Source of the DNA: JBDSKH01 sp035556655
GTDB taxonomy: Bacteria; Actinomycetota; Actinomycetes; Actinomycetales; Microbacteriaceae
DNA length: 19,472 nt
Direction of reading: 5' to 3'
Assembly (NCBI GenBank): GCA_035556655.1
Contig: DATMFW010000082.1
Coordinates: forward strand, 1 to 19,472
Part shown: piece by piece, positions 6,306-13,734 of the stretch
How the letters are laid out: each line of letters begins with the position of its first letter
Numbering within the stretch: the first letter of the stretch is position 1
The notes under the pieces: generated by a model
What the model was told of the DNA's origin: nothing
Databases searched by the model: none
What the model saw: the letters and a program-made list of their open reading frames with translations, nothing else
Program-made: the position numbers and the translations under genes

Positions 6306-8050
6306 TGGTGGTCAATCCGGGAACCGACAGCAGCACCAAACACATCTTCGTCACCGGGGGTGTGGTCAGCTCCCTCGGTAAAGGCCTCACGGCGGCCAGT
6401 CTGGGCAATCTGCTCACGGCCCGCGGCCTCCGGGTGGTCATGCAGAAGCTCGACCCCTATCTCAACGTCGATCCGGGGACGATGAACCCGTTCCAGCACG
6501 GCGAGGTGTTCGTCACCGACGACGGCGCCGAGACCGACCTCGACATCGGCCACTACGAACGCTTCCTCGACATCGAGCTCGACCAGGCGGCGAACGTCAC
6601 CACGGGCCAGATCTACTCCGAGGTGATCCGCCGGGAACGGCACGGCGAGTACCTCGGTGACACCGTCCAGGTGATCCCGCACATCACCGACGAGATCAAG
6701 CGCCGGATGCGCCTGCAGGCCCAGCCTCCCGCCGACGGCGGCCGGGTGCCCGACGTGATCATCACCGAGATCGGCGGCACCGTCGGCGACATCGAGTCGC
6801 AGCCGTTCATCGAATCGGCCCGTCAGGTGCGCCACGAGCTCGGCCGGCGCAACGTGTTCTTCGTCCACGTGAGCCTGGTGCCCTATATGGGGGCCTCGGG
6901 CGAGCAGAAGACCAAGCCGACCCAGCACTCGGTGGCCGCGTTGCGTTCCATCGGGATCCAGCCCGATGCGCTCGTGCTGCGCAGCGACCGCCCGGTGTCG
7001 GAGCCGAACAAGCGGAAGATCGCGCTGATGTGCGACGTCGACGAGCGCGCCGTCGTGAACGCTGTGGACGTGCCGAGCATCTACGACATCCCGACGATGC
7101 TCAACGAGCAGGGTCTCGACGCCTACATCATCGAGCAGCTCGGACTCGAGCACGCGCACGAGGTCGACTGGGACGGCTGGCAGCAGCTGCTGAAGACGGT
7201 TCACGAGCCCGCACACGAGGTGACCATCGCCCTCGTCGGCAAGTACATCGACCTGCCCGACGCGTACCTGTCGGTGACCGAAGCGCTGAAGGCGGGCGGG
7301 TTCGCCCAGGAGACGAAGGTCGCCATCCGCTGGGTGCCGTCGGACGAGTGCGAGACCCCCGAGGGCGCGGCGAAGCATCTCGCCGACGTCGACGGCATCT
7401 GCGTGCCTGGGGGCTTCGGGGTGCGCGGCATCGAGGGCAAGCTCGGCGCGCTGCACTTCGCGCGCGAGAACCGCATCCCGGTGCTCGGGCTGTGCCTCGG
7501 CCTGCAGTGCATGGTGATCGAGTACGCGCGCAACGTGGCCGGCCTCACCGGCGCCAGTTCCAGCGAGTTCGATCCCGATACCGAGTTCCCGGTGATCGCC
7601 ACGATGGCCGAGCAGGTCGACATCATCGACGCCGGCGACCTTGGCGGGACGATGCGCCTGGGACTCTACGAGGCCGCGCTCGAGCCCGGCTCGATCGTCG
7701 CCGAGCTGTACGGTGCCCCGGTGGCATCCGAGCGTCACCGTCACCGCTACGAGGTCAACAACGTCTACCGGCAGCGGATCGCCGACGCGGGCCTGGTGTT
7801 CTCGGGGGTGTCGCCCGATCGCGAACTGGTCGAATACGTCGAGCTGCCGCGCGACGTGCACCCGTTCTACGTGGGCACGCAGGCGCACCCCGAGTTGCGC
7901 TCGCGCCCGAACCGGCCGAACCCGTTGTTCCGGGGTCTCGTCGCGGCCGCCCGGGAGCGGCAGGAGGCCTCCCGCCTGTTCGAGGTCGAGGAGGCCGGCG
8001 AGAACCCCGTCGTGCTGCCCGAGGACGACGCCGACTCCTCGGCGGCCTGA
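6305..8050 (+). CDS. pyrG: CTP synthase (glutamine hydrolysing)
   Basis: A 581-aa CTP synthase that converts UTP to CTP with ATP and glutamine, the last step of pyrimidine nucleotide synthesis. The N-terminal synthetase domain (~1-280) opens with KHIFVTGGVVSSLGKGLTAA (P-loop-like) and continues with KLDPYLNVDPGTM and the TEIGGTVGDIES UTP/Mg segment. The C-terminal class I glutamine amidotransferase domain (~300-555) has the nucleophile elbow GLCLGLQ (C397) and the HPE triad part (H528, E530). The last ~25 residues are an acidic tail. GTG 6305 is chosen because it fits a leaderless start behind TATGCT; GTG 6308 is the next codon and equally in frame. The Nudix gene follows after a 5-nt gap. 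Confidence 0.97.
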   Translation: MVVNPGTDSSTKHIFVTGGVVSSLGKGLTAASLGNLLTARGLRVVMQKLDPYLNVDPGTMNPFQHGEVFVTDDGAETDLDIGHYERFLDIELDQAANVTTGQIYSEVIRRERHGEYLGDTVQVIPHITDEIKRRMRLQAQPPADGGRVPDVIITEIGGTVGDIESQPFIESARQVRHELGRRNVFFVHVSLVPYMGASGEQKTKPTQHSVAALRSIGIQPDALVLRSDRPVSEPNKRKIALMCDVDERAVVNAVDVPSIYDIPTMLNEQGLDAYIIEQLGLEHAHEVDWDGWQQLLKTVHEPAHEVTIALVGKYIDLPDAYLSVTEALKAGGFAQETKVAIRWVPSDECETPEGAAKHLADVDGICVPGGFGVRGIEGKLGALHFARENRIPVLGLCLGLQCMVIEYARNVAGLTGASSSEFDPDTEFPVIATMAEQVDIIDAGDLGGTMRLGLYEAALEPGSIVAELYGAPVASERHRHRYEVNNVYRQRIADAGLVFSGVSPDRELVEYVELPRDVHPFYVGTQAHPELRSRPNRPNPLFRGLVAAARERQEASRLFEVEEAGENPVVLPEDDADSSAA

Positions 8051-8055
8051 CGCCG

Positions 8056-8649
8056 GTGGACCTCGACGCACTGCGGACGGGGCCGCTCGCCGACGTGCGC
8101 GACCCGGCCGAGGTGCTCGAGGCGGCCACCGTGTTCGAGGGCAGGGTGTTCGACGTCGCCCGCGAGACGGCGCGGTTCGGCGCGGGCCGGATCGCGCGGG
8201 AGTTCACCGTGCACCACGGGGCCGTCGCGGTTCTCGCCGTCGACGACGATGACCGCGTGCTGCTCATCAACCAGTACCGGCACCCGGTGCGGACCCGCCT
8301 CTGGGAGATCCCGGCCGGCCTGCTCGATGTCGCGGGGGAGGACCCGCTCACCGCGGCGAAGCGCGAGCTCGCCGAGGAGACCGACCTCGTCGCCGAGCGC
8401 TGGAGTGACCCGCTGCGCTTCTACACCTCACCGGGACAGAGCGACGAGCAGGTCACGCTGTTCGAGGCGCGCGGTCTGCGTCCCGCCCCCGGCCTCCATC
8501 CCCGCACCGACGAGGAGGCCGAGATCGTCGTGCGCTGGGTGACGCGGGCCGAGGCGCGCGAGGCCGCATTCGCCGGACGGATCGGCAACGCCATCCTGCT
8601 CATCGCCCTGCTGGCCGCCGATGTCCGCGACCGCGATGTCCGCGGCTGA
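8056..8649 (+). CDS. Nudix hydrolase, ADP-ribose pyrophosphatase type
   Basis: A 197-aa Nudix protein. The EIPAG motif and Nudix box lie at residues ~84-111, reading PAGLLDVAGEDPLTA, then AKRELAEETDL. This has the REL-x-EE metal-binding core of ADP-ribose pyrophosphatases, as in Rv1700, which occupies this position in M. tuberculosis. Two departures from the textbook box: six rather than five residues separate the first Gly from the Glu, and the final Gly is Asp. I believe actinobacterial relatives share these. The N-terminal ~50 residues carry the dimerisation segment typical of this group (VFEGRVFDVARETARF). GTG 8056 is the first good start after the pyrG stop and has no clear ribosome binding site, so coupling to pyrG is likely. 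The substrate (ADP-ribose or another NDP-sugar) is inferred. Confidence 0.92.
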   Translation: MDLDALRTGPLADVRDPAEVLEAATVFEGRVFDVARETARFGAGRIAREFTVHHGAVAVLAVDDDDRVLLINQYRHPVRTRLWEIPAGLLDVAGEDPLTAAKRELAEETDLVAERWSDPLRFYTSPGQSDEQVTLFEARGLRPAPGLHPRTDEEAEIVVRWVTRAEAREAAFAGRIGNAILLIALLAADVRDRDVRG

Positions 8650-9535
8650 ACTCCCGGCGCAGCTCGAGCGCTACCTGCGGCACCTCGCGATCGAGAAGGG
8701 CCGATCGGTGCACACCGTCGCCGCCTACCGTCGCGATCTGCAGCCGATGCTGGATGCGGGGGTCGCCTGGGAACCCGCTGCCCTCGCCGCGTACGTGCGC
8801 GGCCTTCGCGAGCGTCCCGAGCCCCTCGCGGCGTCCTCGGTCACCCGCACGATCTCGTCGATCCGGACCTTCAGCCGGTTCCTCGTGGACGAGGGGGTTC
8901 TGCCCGCCGATCCGTCGGCCGATCTCGTCGCGCCGAAGCAGCCGGCCCGGCTGCCGAAGGCCCTGACCATCGAGCAGGTCGAGCAGGTGATCGCCGCCAC
9001 CGAGGGCGACGAGCCGGCCGCCCTGCGCGACCGGGCGCTGATCGAGCTGCTCTACGCGACCGGCGCGCGCATCTCGGAGGCCGTCGCGCTGAACGTCGAC
9101 GACCTGATCGGCGAGGACGGCACCTCCGAACTGGTCCGGTTGTTCGGCAAGGGCGGCAAGCAGCGCATCGTGCCGGTCGGAAGCTACGCGCGCGCCGCCG
9201 TCGACGCCTACCTCGTGCGGGCCCGCCCGGTGTTCTCACTGCGCGGGAAAGCCACCCCCGCGCTCTTCCTCGGGGTGCGCGGCGCCCGGCTGTCGCGGCA
9301 GAACGCCTGGCTGCTGTTGCGGGCTGCCGCCGAGCGCGCGAAGCTCGGCATCGAGCTGTCTCCGCACAGCATGCGGCACTCGTTCGCCACCCACCTGCTG
9401 CAGGGCGGTGCCGACGTCCGGGTGGTGCAGGAGCTGCTCGGCCATGCCAGTGTGGCGACCACCCAGATCTACACCCGGGTCACCGCCGATGCCCTGCGCG
9501 ACGTCTACATCGGGGCGCATCCGCGGGCGCGCTGA
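8621..9535 (+). CDS. xerD: Tyrosine recombinase XerD
   Basis: A 304-aa site-specific tyrosine recombinase of the XerC/D family, which resolves chromosome dimers at dif. The N-terminal SAM-like core-binding domain is residues ~12-95 (LERYLRHLAIEKGRSVHTVA). All catalytic residues are present: R150 (ATGARISE), K177/K180 (FGKGGKQR), H249 and R252 (SPHSMRHSFATH), H275 (LLGHASVATTQIY) and Y284. Length is normal. Two ATGs are possible, 8621 and 8636 (second Met at residue 6); the gene overlaps the Nudix gene by 29 or 14 nt and neither start has a ribosome binding site. Its place between pyrG/Nudix and parA-scpAB matches M. tuberculosis xerD (Rv1701). XerD rather than XerC is assigned from this synteny. 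No dif-like site was recognised nearby. Confidence 0.95.
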   Translation: MSATAMSAAELPAQLERYLRHLAIEKGRSVHTVAAYRRDLQPMLDAGVAWEPAALAAYVRGLRERPEPLAASSVTRTISSIRTFSRFLVDEGVLPADPSADLVAPKQPARLPKALTIEQVEQVIAATEGDEPAALRDRALIELLYATGARISEAVALNVDDLIGEDGTSELVRLFGKGGKQRIVPVGSYARAAVDAYLVRARPVFSLRGKATPALFLGVRGARLSRQNAWLLLRAAAERAKLGIELSPHSMRHSFATHLLQGGADVRVVQELLGHASVATTQIYTRVTADALRDVYIGAHPRAR

Positions 9536-9539
9536 ACCC

Positions 9540-9554
9540 TCAACCTCTGGTTGA
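9540..9554. promoter_or_regulatory. Perfect palindrome upstream of parA (possible operator)
   Basis: TCAACC-TCT-GGTTGA: two 6-bp inverted arms around a 3-bp centre, 4 bp after the xerD stop and 34 bp before the parA -10 box. Its right arm overlaps a -35-like TTGACG (9551-9556). The size and symmetry suit a dimeric regulator site; the loop is short for a terminator and no T-tract follows. Confidence 0.4.
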
Positions 9555-9587
9555 CGCGTGGCGCCGGGAGGGCTCAGGGAGCCGCCG

Positions 9588-9601
9588 TACACTCGGGTTC
9601 A
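9588..9601 (+). promoter_or_regulatory. -10 box of a putative leaderless parA promoter
   Basis: TACACT (9588-9593) fits TAnnnT and is followed by 7 nt and then ATG 9601, placing the expected transcription start at or next to the A of the start codon. No Shine-Dalgarno is present. The TTGACG at 9551-9556 is 31 bp away, too far to be a normal -35 partner. Confidence 0.6.
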
Positions 9602-10488
9602 TGTCAGTGCAGCGCGAGGATGTCACCGAGCTGCCGGGGATGGAGAAACCCGAGCTCGGCCCCACCGGCCGACCGCTCACCGAGTTCGCGACGCCCCCGA
9701 TCCTGACCTCCCACGGCCCCGCCCGCATCGTCGCCCTCTGCAACCAGAAGGGCGGCGTCGGCAAGACCACGACCACCATCAACCTCGGGGCGACCCTCGC
9801 CGAGTATGGCCGCAAGGTGCTCGCCGTCGACTTCGACCCGCAGGGCGCGCTGAGCGCCGGGCTCGGGGTGCAGACCCACGACGTCGTGACCATCTACGAC
9901 CTGCTGCTGGGTTCCACGGCCGATGTGGCGAGCGCGATCCACCAGACCGTGACGCCGGGGCTGGATGTGATCCCCGCCAACATCGACCTCAGCGCCGCCG
10001 AGGTGCACCTGGTGAACGAGGTCGCGCGCGAGCAGATCCTGGCCCGGGTGCTGCGCTCGGTGAGCGCGGACTACGACGTGATCCTGATCGACTGCCAGCC
10101 CTCGCTCGGCCTGCTCACCGTGAACGCCCTGACGGCGGCGCACGGCGTGCTGGTCCCCCTCGAACTGGAGTTCTTCGCGCTTCGCGGCGTCGCCCTGCTG
10201 GTGGAGACCATCGACAAGGTGCGCGACCGGCTCAACCCCGTGATCGAGCTCGACGGTATCCTCGCCACCATGTACGACCCGCGCACCCTGCACTCGCGCG
10301 AGGTGCTCGAGCGGGTCGTCGAGGCCTTCGGCGACCGGGTGCTCGAGACCGTCATCGGCCGTACCGTCAAGTTCCCGGATGCGTCGGTCGCCGCCGCGCC
10401 GATCACCACCTTCGCGCCCGATCACGCGGCGGCCGACTCCTACCGCCAACTCGCCAGAGAGCTGATCGCCCGTGGCGCAGTCGCCTGA
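9601..10488 (+). CDS. ParA/Soj-family ATPase linked to scpAB
   Basis: A 295-aa deviant-Walker ATPase of the ParA/MinD superfamily. An N-terminal extension of ~40 residues precedes the fold. Walker A is KGGVGKTT (residues 50-57, with both signature lysines), the A' region is VDFDPQG (76-82), and Walker B is ILIDCQPSLG (161-170). The C-terminus shows no membrane-targeting amphipathic helix as in MinD, favouring a ParA-type nucleoid role. No parB follows and no 16-bp parS-like palindrome was found in the window, so this is the second, orphan ParA typical of actinobacteria (Rv1708 position) rather than the oriC parAB copy. It lies directly upstream of condensin genes with a 17-nt overlap into scpA, suggesting a segregation role. 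The partner is unknown. Confidence 0.93.
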   Translation: MSVQREDVTELPGMEKPELGPTGRPLTEFATPPILTSHGPARIVALCNQKGGVGKTTTTINLGATLAEYGRKVLAVDFDPQGALSAGLGVQTHDVVTIYDLLLGSTADVASAIHQTVTPGLDVIPANIDLSAAEVHLVNEVAREQILARVLRSVSADYDVILIDCQPSLGLLTVNALTAAHGVLVPLELEFFALRGVALLVETIDKVRDRLNPVIELDGILATMYDPRTLHSREVLERVVEAFGDRVLETVIGRTVKFPDASVAAAPITTFAPDHAAADSYRQLARELIARGAVA

Positions 10489-11311
10489 CGGCGAGGGCAC
10501 GTCGGCGGCGGGGGGAGTTCTCGAGGCCGCGCCCGGATTCCGTCTCACCCTGTCGAACTTCGACGGACCGTTCGACCTGCTGGTGACCCTGATCGCCAAG
10601 CACGACCTCGACATCACCGAGGTCGCGCTGAGCGCCGTGACCAACGAGTTCCTGTCCTACCTGCACGGTCTGGACTCCGACGAAGAGCTCGAGCAGGCCA
10701 GCGAGTTCCTCGTCGTGGCCGCCACCCTGCTCGACTTGAAGGTCGCGGGACTGCTCCCGCAGGGCGAGCTGGTCGACGCCGACGACGTGGCGCTGCTGGA
10801 AGCGCGCGACCTGCTGTTCGCGCGCCTGCTGCAGTACCGGGCGTTCAAAGAGGCGGCGACCTGGTTCGAGGGCAGGCTCGAGGCCGAATCCGGCCGCCAC
10901 GTGCGCTCGGTGCGCCTGGAGGACAAGTACCGCAGGCAGACGCCCGAGCTCGTCTGGACCCTCACCGCCGACGACTTCGCCGCGCTCGCGTTGCTGGCCT
11001 TCGCGCCGCGCGAGATCCCCATGGTGGGACTGGACCATCTGCACGCGCCGCTGGTCAGCATCCGGGAGCAGGCGGCGCACGTCGTCGCGCTGCTGCGGGG
11101 CGGGGACCCGGTGAACTTCCGCACGCTCATCGCCGGCATCGAACAGAAGGGCGTGATCGTGGCGCGCTTCCTCGCCGTGCTCGAGCTGTACCGCCACGCG
11201 GCGATCTCGTTCGAGCAGCTCGAGCCGCTCGGCGAGCTGACCCTGAAGTGGACGGCCGCGCACTGGAACGACGATCAGCTGGCCAACCTGGGAGCCGACT
11301 ATGACAACTGA
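10472..11311 (+). CDS. scpA: Segregation and condensation protein A (kleisin)
   Basis: A 279-aa kleisin subunit that bridges SMC heads and binds ScpB in bacterial condensin. The family N-terminal signature is at residues ~23-45 (FRLTLSNFDGPFDLLVTLI, then DLDITEVALS). The middle region has the LLDLKVAGLLP helix, and the C-terminal winged-helix SMC-cap-binding part lies at ~225-270. The first ~20 residues are Gly/Ala-rich and probably disordered. GTG 10472 overlaps the parA 3' end by 17 nt and gives the longest form; a shorter start nearer the FRLTL segment cannot be excluded. It overlaps scpB by 11 nt. Confidence 0.95.
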   Translation: MAQSPDGEGTSAAGGVLEAAPGFRLTLSNFDGPFDLLVTLIAKHDLDITEVALSAVTNEFLSYLHGLDSDEELEQASEFLVVAATLLDLKVAGLLPQGELVDADDVALLEARDLLFARLLQYRAFKEAATWFEGRLEAESGRHVRSVRLEDKYRRQTPELVWTLTADDFAALALLAFAPREIPMVGLDHLHAPLVSIREQAAHVVALLRGGDPVNFRTLIAGIEQKGVIVARFLAVLELYRHAAISFEQLEPLGELTLKWTAAHWNDDQLANLGADYDN

Positions 11312-11894
11312 AGAACTCGACGCCCCCAAGCCCGCGATCGAGAACCTCGAGCGCGCCCTCGAGGCGATCCTGATGGTTGCCGACGAGCCGCTGTCCCTGG
11401 TCTCGCTGGCCACCGGGCTCGGGGTTCCTGTTCCCGCCGTCCGCCAGTCGATCGAACGACTCGTCACCGACTACGACGGGGCCGACGGCACCGTGCGGCG
11501 CGGCTTCGAACTGCGCGAGGTCGGCGGCGGATGGCGCATCTATGTGCGCCCCGAGCACGATGCCGCCGTCCGTGAGTTCGTGCTGACCCAGAACCCCACG
11601 AAGCTCTCGCAGGCGGCGCTGGAGACCCTCGCCGTGATCGCCTACAAGCAGCCGATCTCGCGGGGCTCGATCGCCTCGATCCGCGCCGTGAACGTGGATT
11701 CGGTGGTGCGCACGCTGCTGGGTCGCGGCCTCATCACCGAGGCCTTCACCGATACCGAGACCGGTGCGATCCACTACCAGACCACGGATCTGCTGCTCGT
11801 GCAGCTCGGCATCAACTCGATCGAGGAGCTGCCGAAGATCTCGCCCCTGCTGGTCGACGGCGCCGAGGGCTTCGACGACATCGCGGTCCGGTGA
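11301..11894 (+). CDS. scpB: Segregation and condensation protein B
   Basis: A 197-aa ScpB made of two winged-helix domains, which dimerises and stabilises the ScpA-SMC complex. Recognisable family stretches are NLERALEAILMVADEPLSL (14-32), FELREVGGGWRIYVRPE in the first domain, and LSQAALETLAVIAYKQPI followed by VRTLLGRGLI in the second. ATG 11301 has GGGAG at 11290-11294 (6-nt spacing) inside the end of scpA. The stop overlaps the rluB start in a GTGA junction. Length is typical. Confidence 0.95.
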   Translation: MTTEELDAPKPAIENLERALEAILMVADEPLSLVSLATGLGVPVPAVRQSIERLVTDYDGADGTVRRGFELREVGGGWRIYVRPEHDAAVREFVLTQNPTKLSQAALETLAVIAYKQPISRGSIASIRAVNVDSVVRTLLGRGLITEAFTDTETGAIHYQTTDLLLVQLGINSIEELPKISPLLVDGAEGFDDIAVR

Positions 11895-12646
11895 CCGGCG
11901 ACGCGGCGAACGAGGGCGAGCGGCTGCAGAAGGTGCTCGCTGCGGCCGGGGTCGCATCCCGGCGAGTGAGCGAGCAGTACATCGTCGAGGGCAGGGTCGA
12001 GGTCAACGGCGAGACCGTCACCGAGCTGGGCAGGCGGGTCGACGTCGCGCGCGACAAGGTGAGCGTCGACGGGATCGCCGTCCAGCTCGACCCAGGCAAG
12101 CGCTACGTGATGCTCAACAAGCCGACCGGGGTGGTCAGCAGCCTGCGCGACGAGAAGGGCCGCCGCGACCTGCGCGAGTACACCCGCGCGTACCCGGAGC
12201 GGCTGTTCAACGTCGGGCGCCTCGATGCCGATACCAGCGGCCTGCTGCTGCTCACCAACGACGGTGAACTCGCGCACGTGCTGGCTCACCCGTCGTTCGG
12301 GGTGACCAAGACGTACATCGCGACGGTCGCGGGTGTCGCGACGCCGGCCGTGATGCGGACGCTGGAGAAGGGGCTCGAGCTCGACGACGGACCGATCGCG
12401 GCCGACCGGGCGCGCATCGTGGGGGAGGCCTCGCGCGACCGTACGCTCGTCGAGCTGACCCTGCACTCCGGCCGCAACCGCATCGTGCGTCGCATGCTCG
12501 ACCATGTCGGGCACCCGGTGCTCGAGCTGGTGCGGCGCCAGTTCGGGCCCCTGCACCTGGGGACTCTGGGGATCGGGCGCGCCCGCGATCTCACTAAGGT
12601 GGAACTCGGCCAGCTGCTGACCCTCGCCCGACAGGACCCCGCATGA
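11891..12646 (+). CDS. rluB: 23S rRNA pseudouridine synthase, RluB/RsuA family
   Basis: A 251-aa RNA pseudouridine synthase. The N-terminal S4 domain is residues ~10-55 (RLQKVLAAAGVASRR, then VEGRVEVNG). The catalytic domain has GRLDADTSGLLLLTNDG with the predicted catalytic Asp D112, KPTGVVSS at 78-85, and the conserved C-terminal HSGRNRIVRRML. Enzymes of this subfamily modify U2605 of 23S (RluB), U2457 (RluE) or 16S U516 (RsuA). RluB is assigned by the actinobacterial scpB neighbour convention (Rv1711); the target base is not provable from sequence. The start GTG 11891 lies in the scpB stop and the stop lies in the tyrA start (ATGA), so it depends on coupling at both ends. Confidence 0.93.
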   Translation: MTGDAANEGERLQKVLAAAGVASRRVSEQYIVEGRVEVNGETVTELGRRVDVARDKVSVDGIAVQLDPGKRYVMLNKPTGVVSSLRDEKGRRDLREYTRAYPERLFNVGRLDADTSGLLLLTNDGELAHVLAHPSFGVTKTYIATVAGVATPAVMRTLEKGLELDDGPIAADRARIVGEASRDRTLVELTLHSGRNRIVRRMLDHVGHPVLELVRRQFGPLHLGTLGIGRARDLTKVELGQLLTLARQDPA

Positions 12647-13734
12647 ACGACCGCCGGCTCGCGGAGCAGGTCCGCATCGTCGGCAGCGGCCTCCTCGGCG
12701 CCAGCATCGGGCTCGGGCTCACCGCACGCGGGGTGGATGTGATCATCGAGGACGCCTCGCCCTCGGCCCGGAAGCTCGCCATCGCCTATGGCGCCGGCCG
12801 CGCCGCCGCCGCCGACGATGCGCCCGGCCTCGTCGTCGTCGCGGTGCCGCCCGACGTGACGGCGGATGTCGTGGCCGGCGAACTGGAACGTCACCCCGGC
12901 GCCCTGGTCACCGACGTGGCGAGCGTCAAGGTCGCCCCGCTCGACGAACTGCGCGCCCGCGGGGCCGACCTCAGCAGGTACCTCGGCACCCACCCGATGG
13001 CGGGGCGCGAGCGCGGGGGAGCCGTCTCGGCGCGAGCCGATCTGTTCATCGGCCGGCCGTGGATCCTCGCCGGTCACGCCGGCATCACCTACCGGCGCGC
13101 CGCGGCCATCGAGGACATGATCCTCGACCTCGGAGCCGTCCCGATCGAGATGGATGTCGCCGACCACGACCGCAGCGTCGCTCTGGTGTCGCACGCCCCG
13201 CAGGTGATCGCGACGCTGCTGGCGAGCAGACTTCGCGGGGGGTCCGGCGCCGCCCTGGGCCTCGCGGGGCAGGGGCTGCGCGACACGACGCGCATCGCCT
13301 CGAGTGATCCGGCGCTCTGGGTGCAGATCCTCGGGGCCAATGCCGCGGCGGTCGCCGAGGTGCTGCGCCCCCTGCGCGAGGATCTCGACGCGGTGCTCGG
13401 TGCGCTGGATGCCCCCGACGAACCCGGTTCGCGCCGGGTCCTCGCCGAGACCCTCGCGGCCGGCAACGACGGGGTGTCGCGCATCCCCGGCAAACACGGG
13501 CAAGACAAGCGGTACACCGCGATCGTCGTCAAGATCGACGACAAGCCGGGCGAGCTGGCCCGCCTGCTCACCGAGATCGGCGAAGAGGACGTCAACATGG
13601 AGGACCTGCGTCTCGAGCACAGCCCCGAGACGCGCGTCGGTTTCGCCGAGATCTCGGTGGTGCCCGAGGCGGCGCACCGCCTCGCCGAGGCGCTGGAGAG
13701 CCGCGGCTGGACCCTGATGGAGGCCGAGCGATGA
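12643..13734 (+). CDS. tyrA: Prephenate dehydrogenase with C-terminal ACT domain
   Basis: A 363-aa enzyme of tyrosine biosynthesis that oxidatively decarboxylates prephenate to 4-hydroxyphenylpyruvate with NAD(P). The Rossmann nucleotide motif is GSGLLG (residues 14-19). The substrate segment is GTHPMAGRERGG (115-126, H117 the expected catalytic His). Helical-domain signatures are DHDR (174-177) and SHAPQVIA (183-190). Residues ~291-360 form an ACT domain (AIVVKIDDKPGELARLL), a usual site for allosteric tyrosine or phenylalanine feedback. It sits between rluB and cmk, a place with no tyrA in M. tuberculosis, and overlaps both neighbours by 4 nt (ATGA each side). No chorismate mutase domain is attached. 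Confidence 0.95.
   Translation: MNDRRLAEQVRIVGSGLLGASIGLGLTARGVDVIIEDASPSARKLAIAYGAGRAAAADDAPGLVVVAVPPDVTADVVAGELERHPGALVTDVASVKVAPLDELRARGADLSRYLGTHPMAGRERGGAVSARADLFIGRPWILAGHAGITYRRAAAIEDMILDLGAVPIEMDVADHDRSVALVSHAPQVIATLLASRLRGGSGAALGLAGQGLRDTTRIASSDPALWVQILGANAAAVAEVLRPLREDLDAVLGALDAPDEPGSRRVLAETLAAGNDGVSRIPGKHGQDKRYTAIVVKIDDKPGELARLLTEIGEEDVNMEDLRLEHSPETRVGFAEISVVPEAAHRLAEALESRGWTLMEAER

Noticed and set aside
6233..8071. A 612-codon open frame on the minus strand opposite pyrG
   Set aside because: Antisense shadow of pyrG; low-complexity product with no motif.
9551..9593. TTGACG (9551-9556) as the -35 of the TACACT -10 box for parA
   Set aside because: The spacer is 31 bp, far beyond the 16-19 bp range; no suitable -10 is found at normal spacing from TTGACG.
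8621..10488. Possible dif or parS sites near xerD and parA
   Set aside because: No 28-bp dif-like arm pair and no TGTTTCACGTGAAACA-like palindrome were found by eye; the only palindrome (9540-9554) fits neither.
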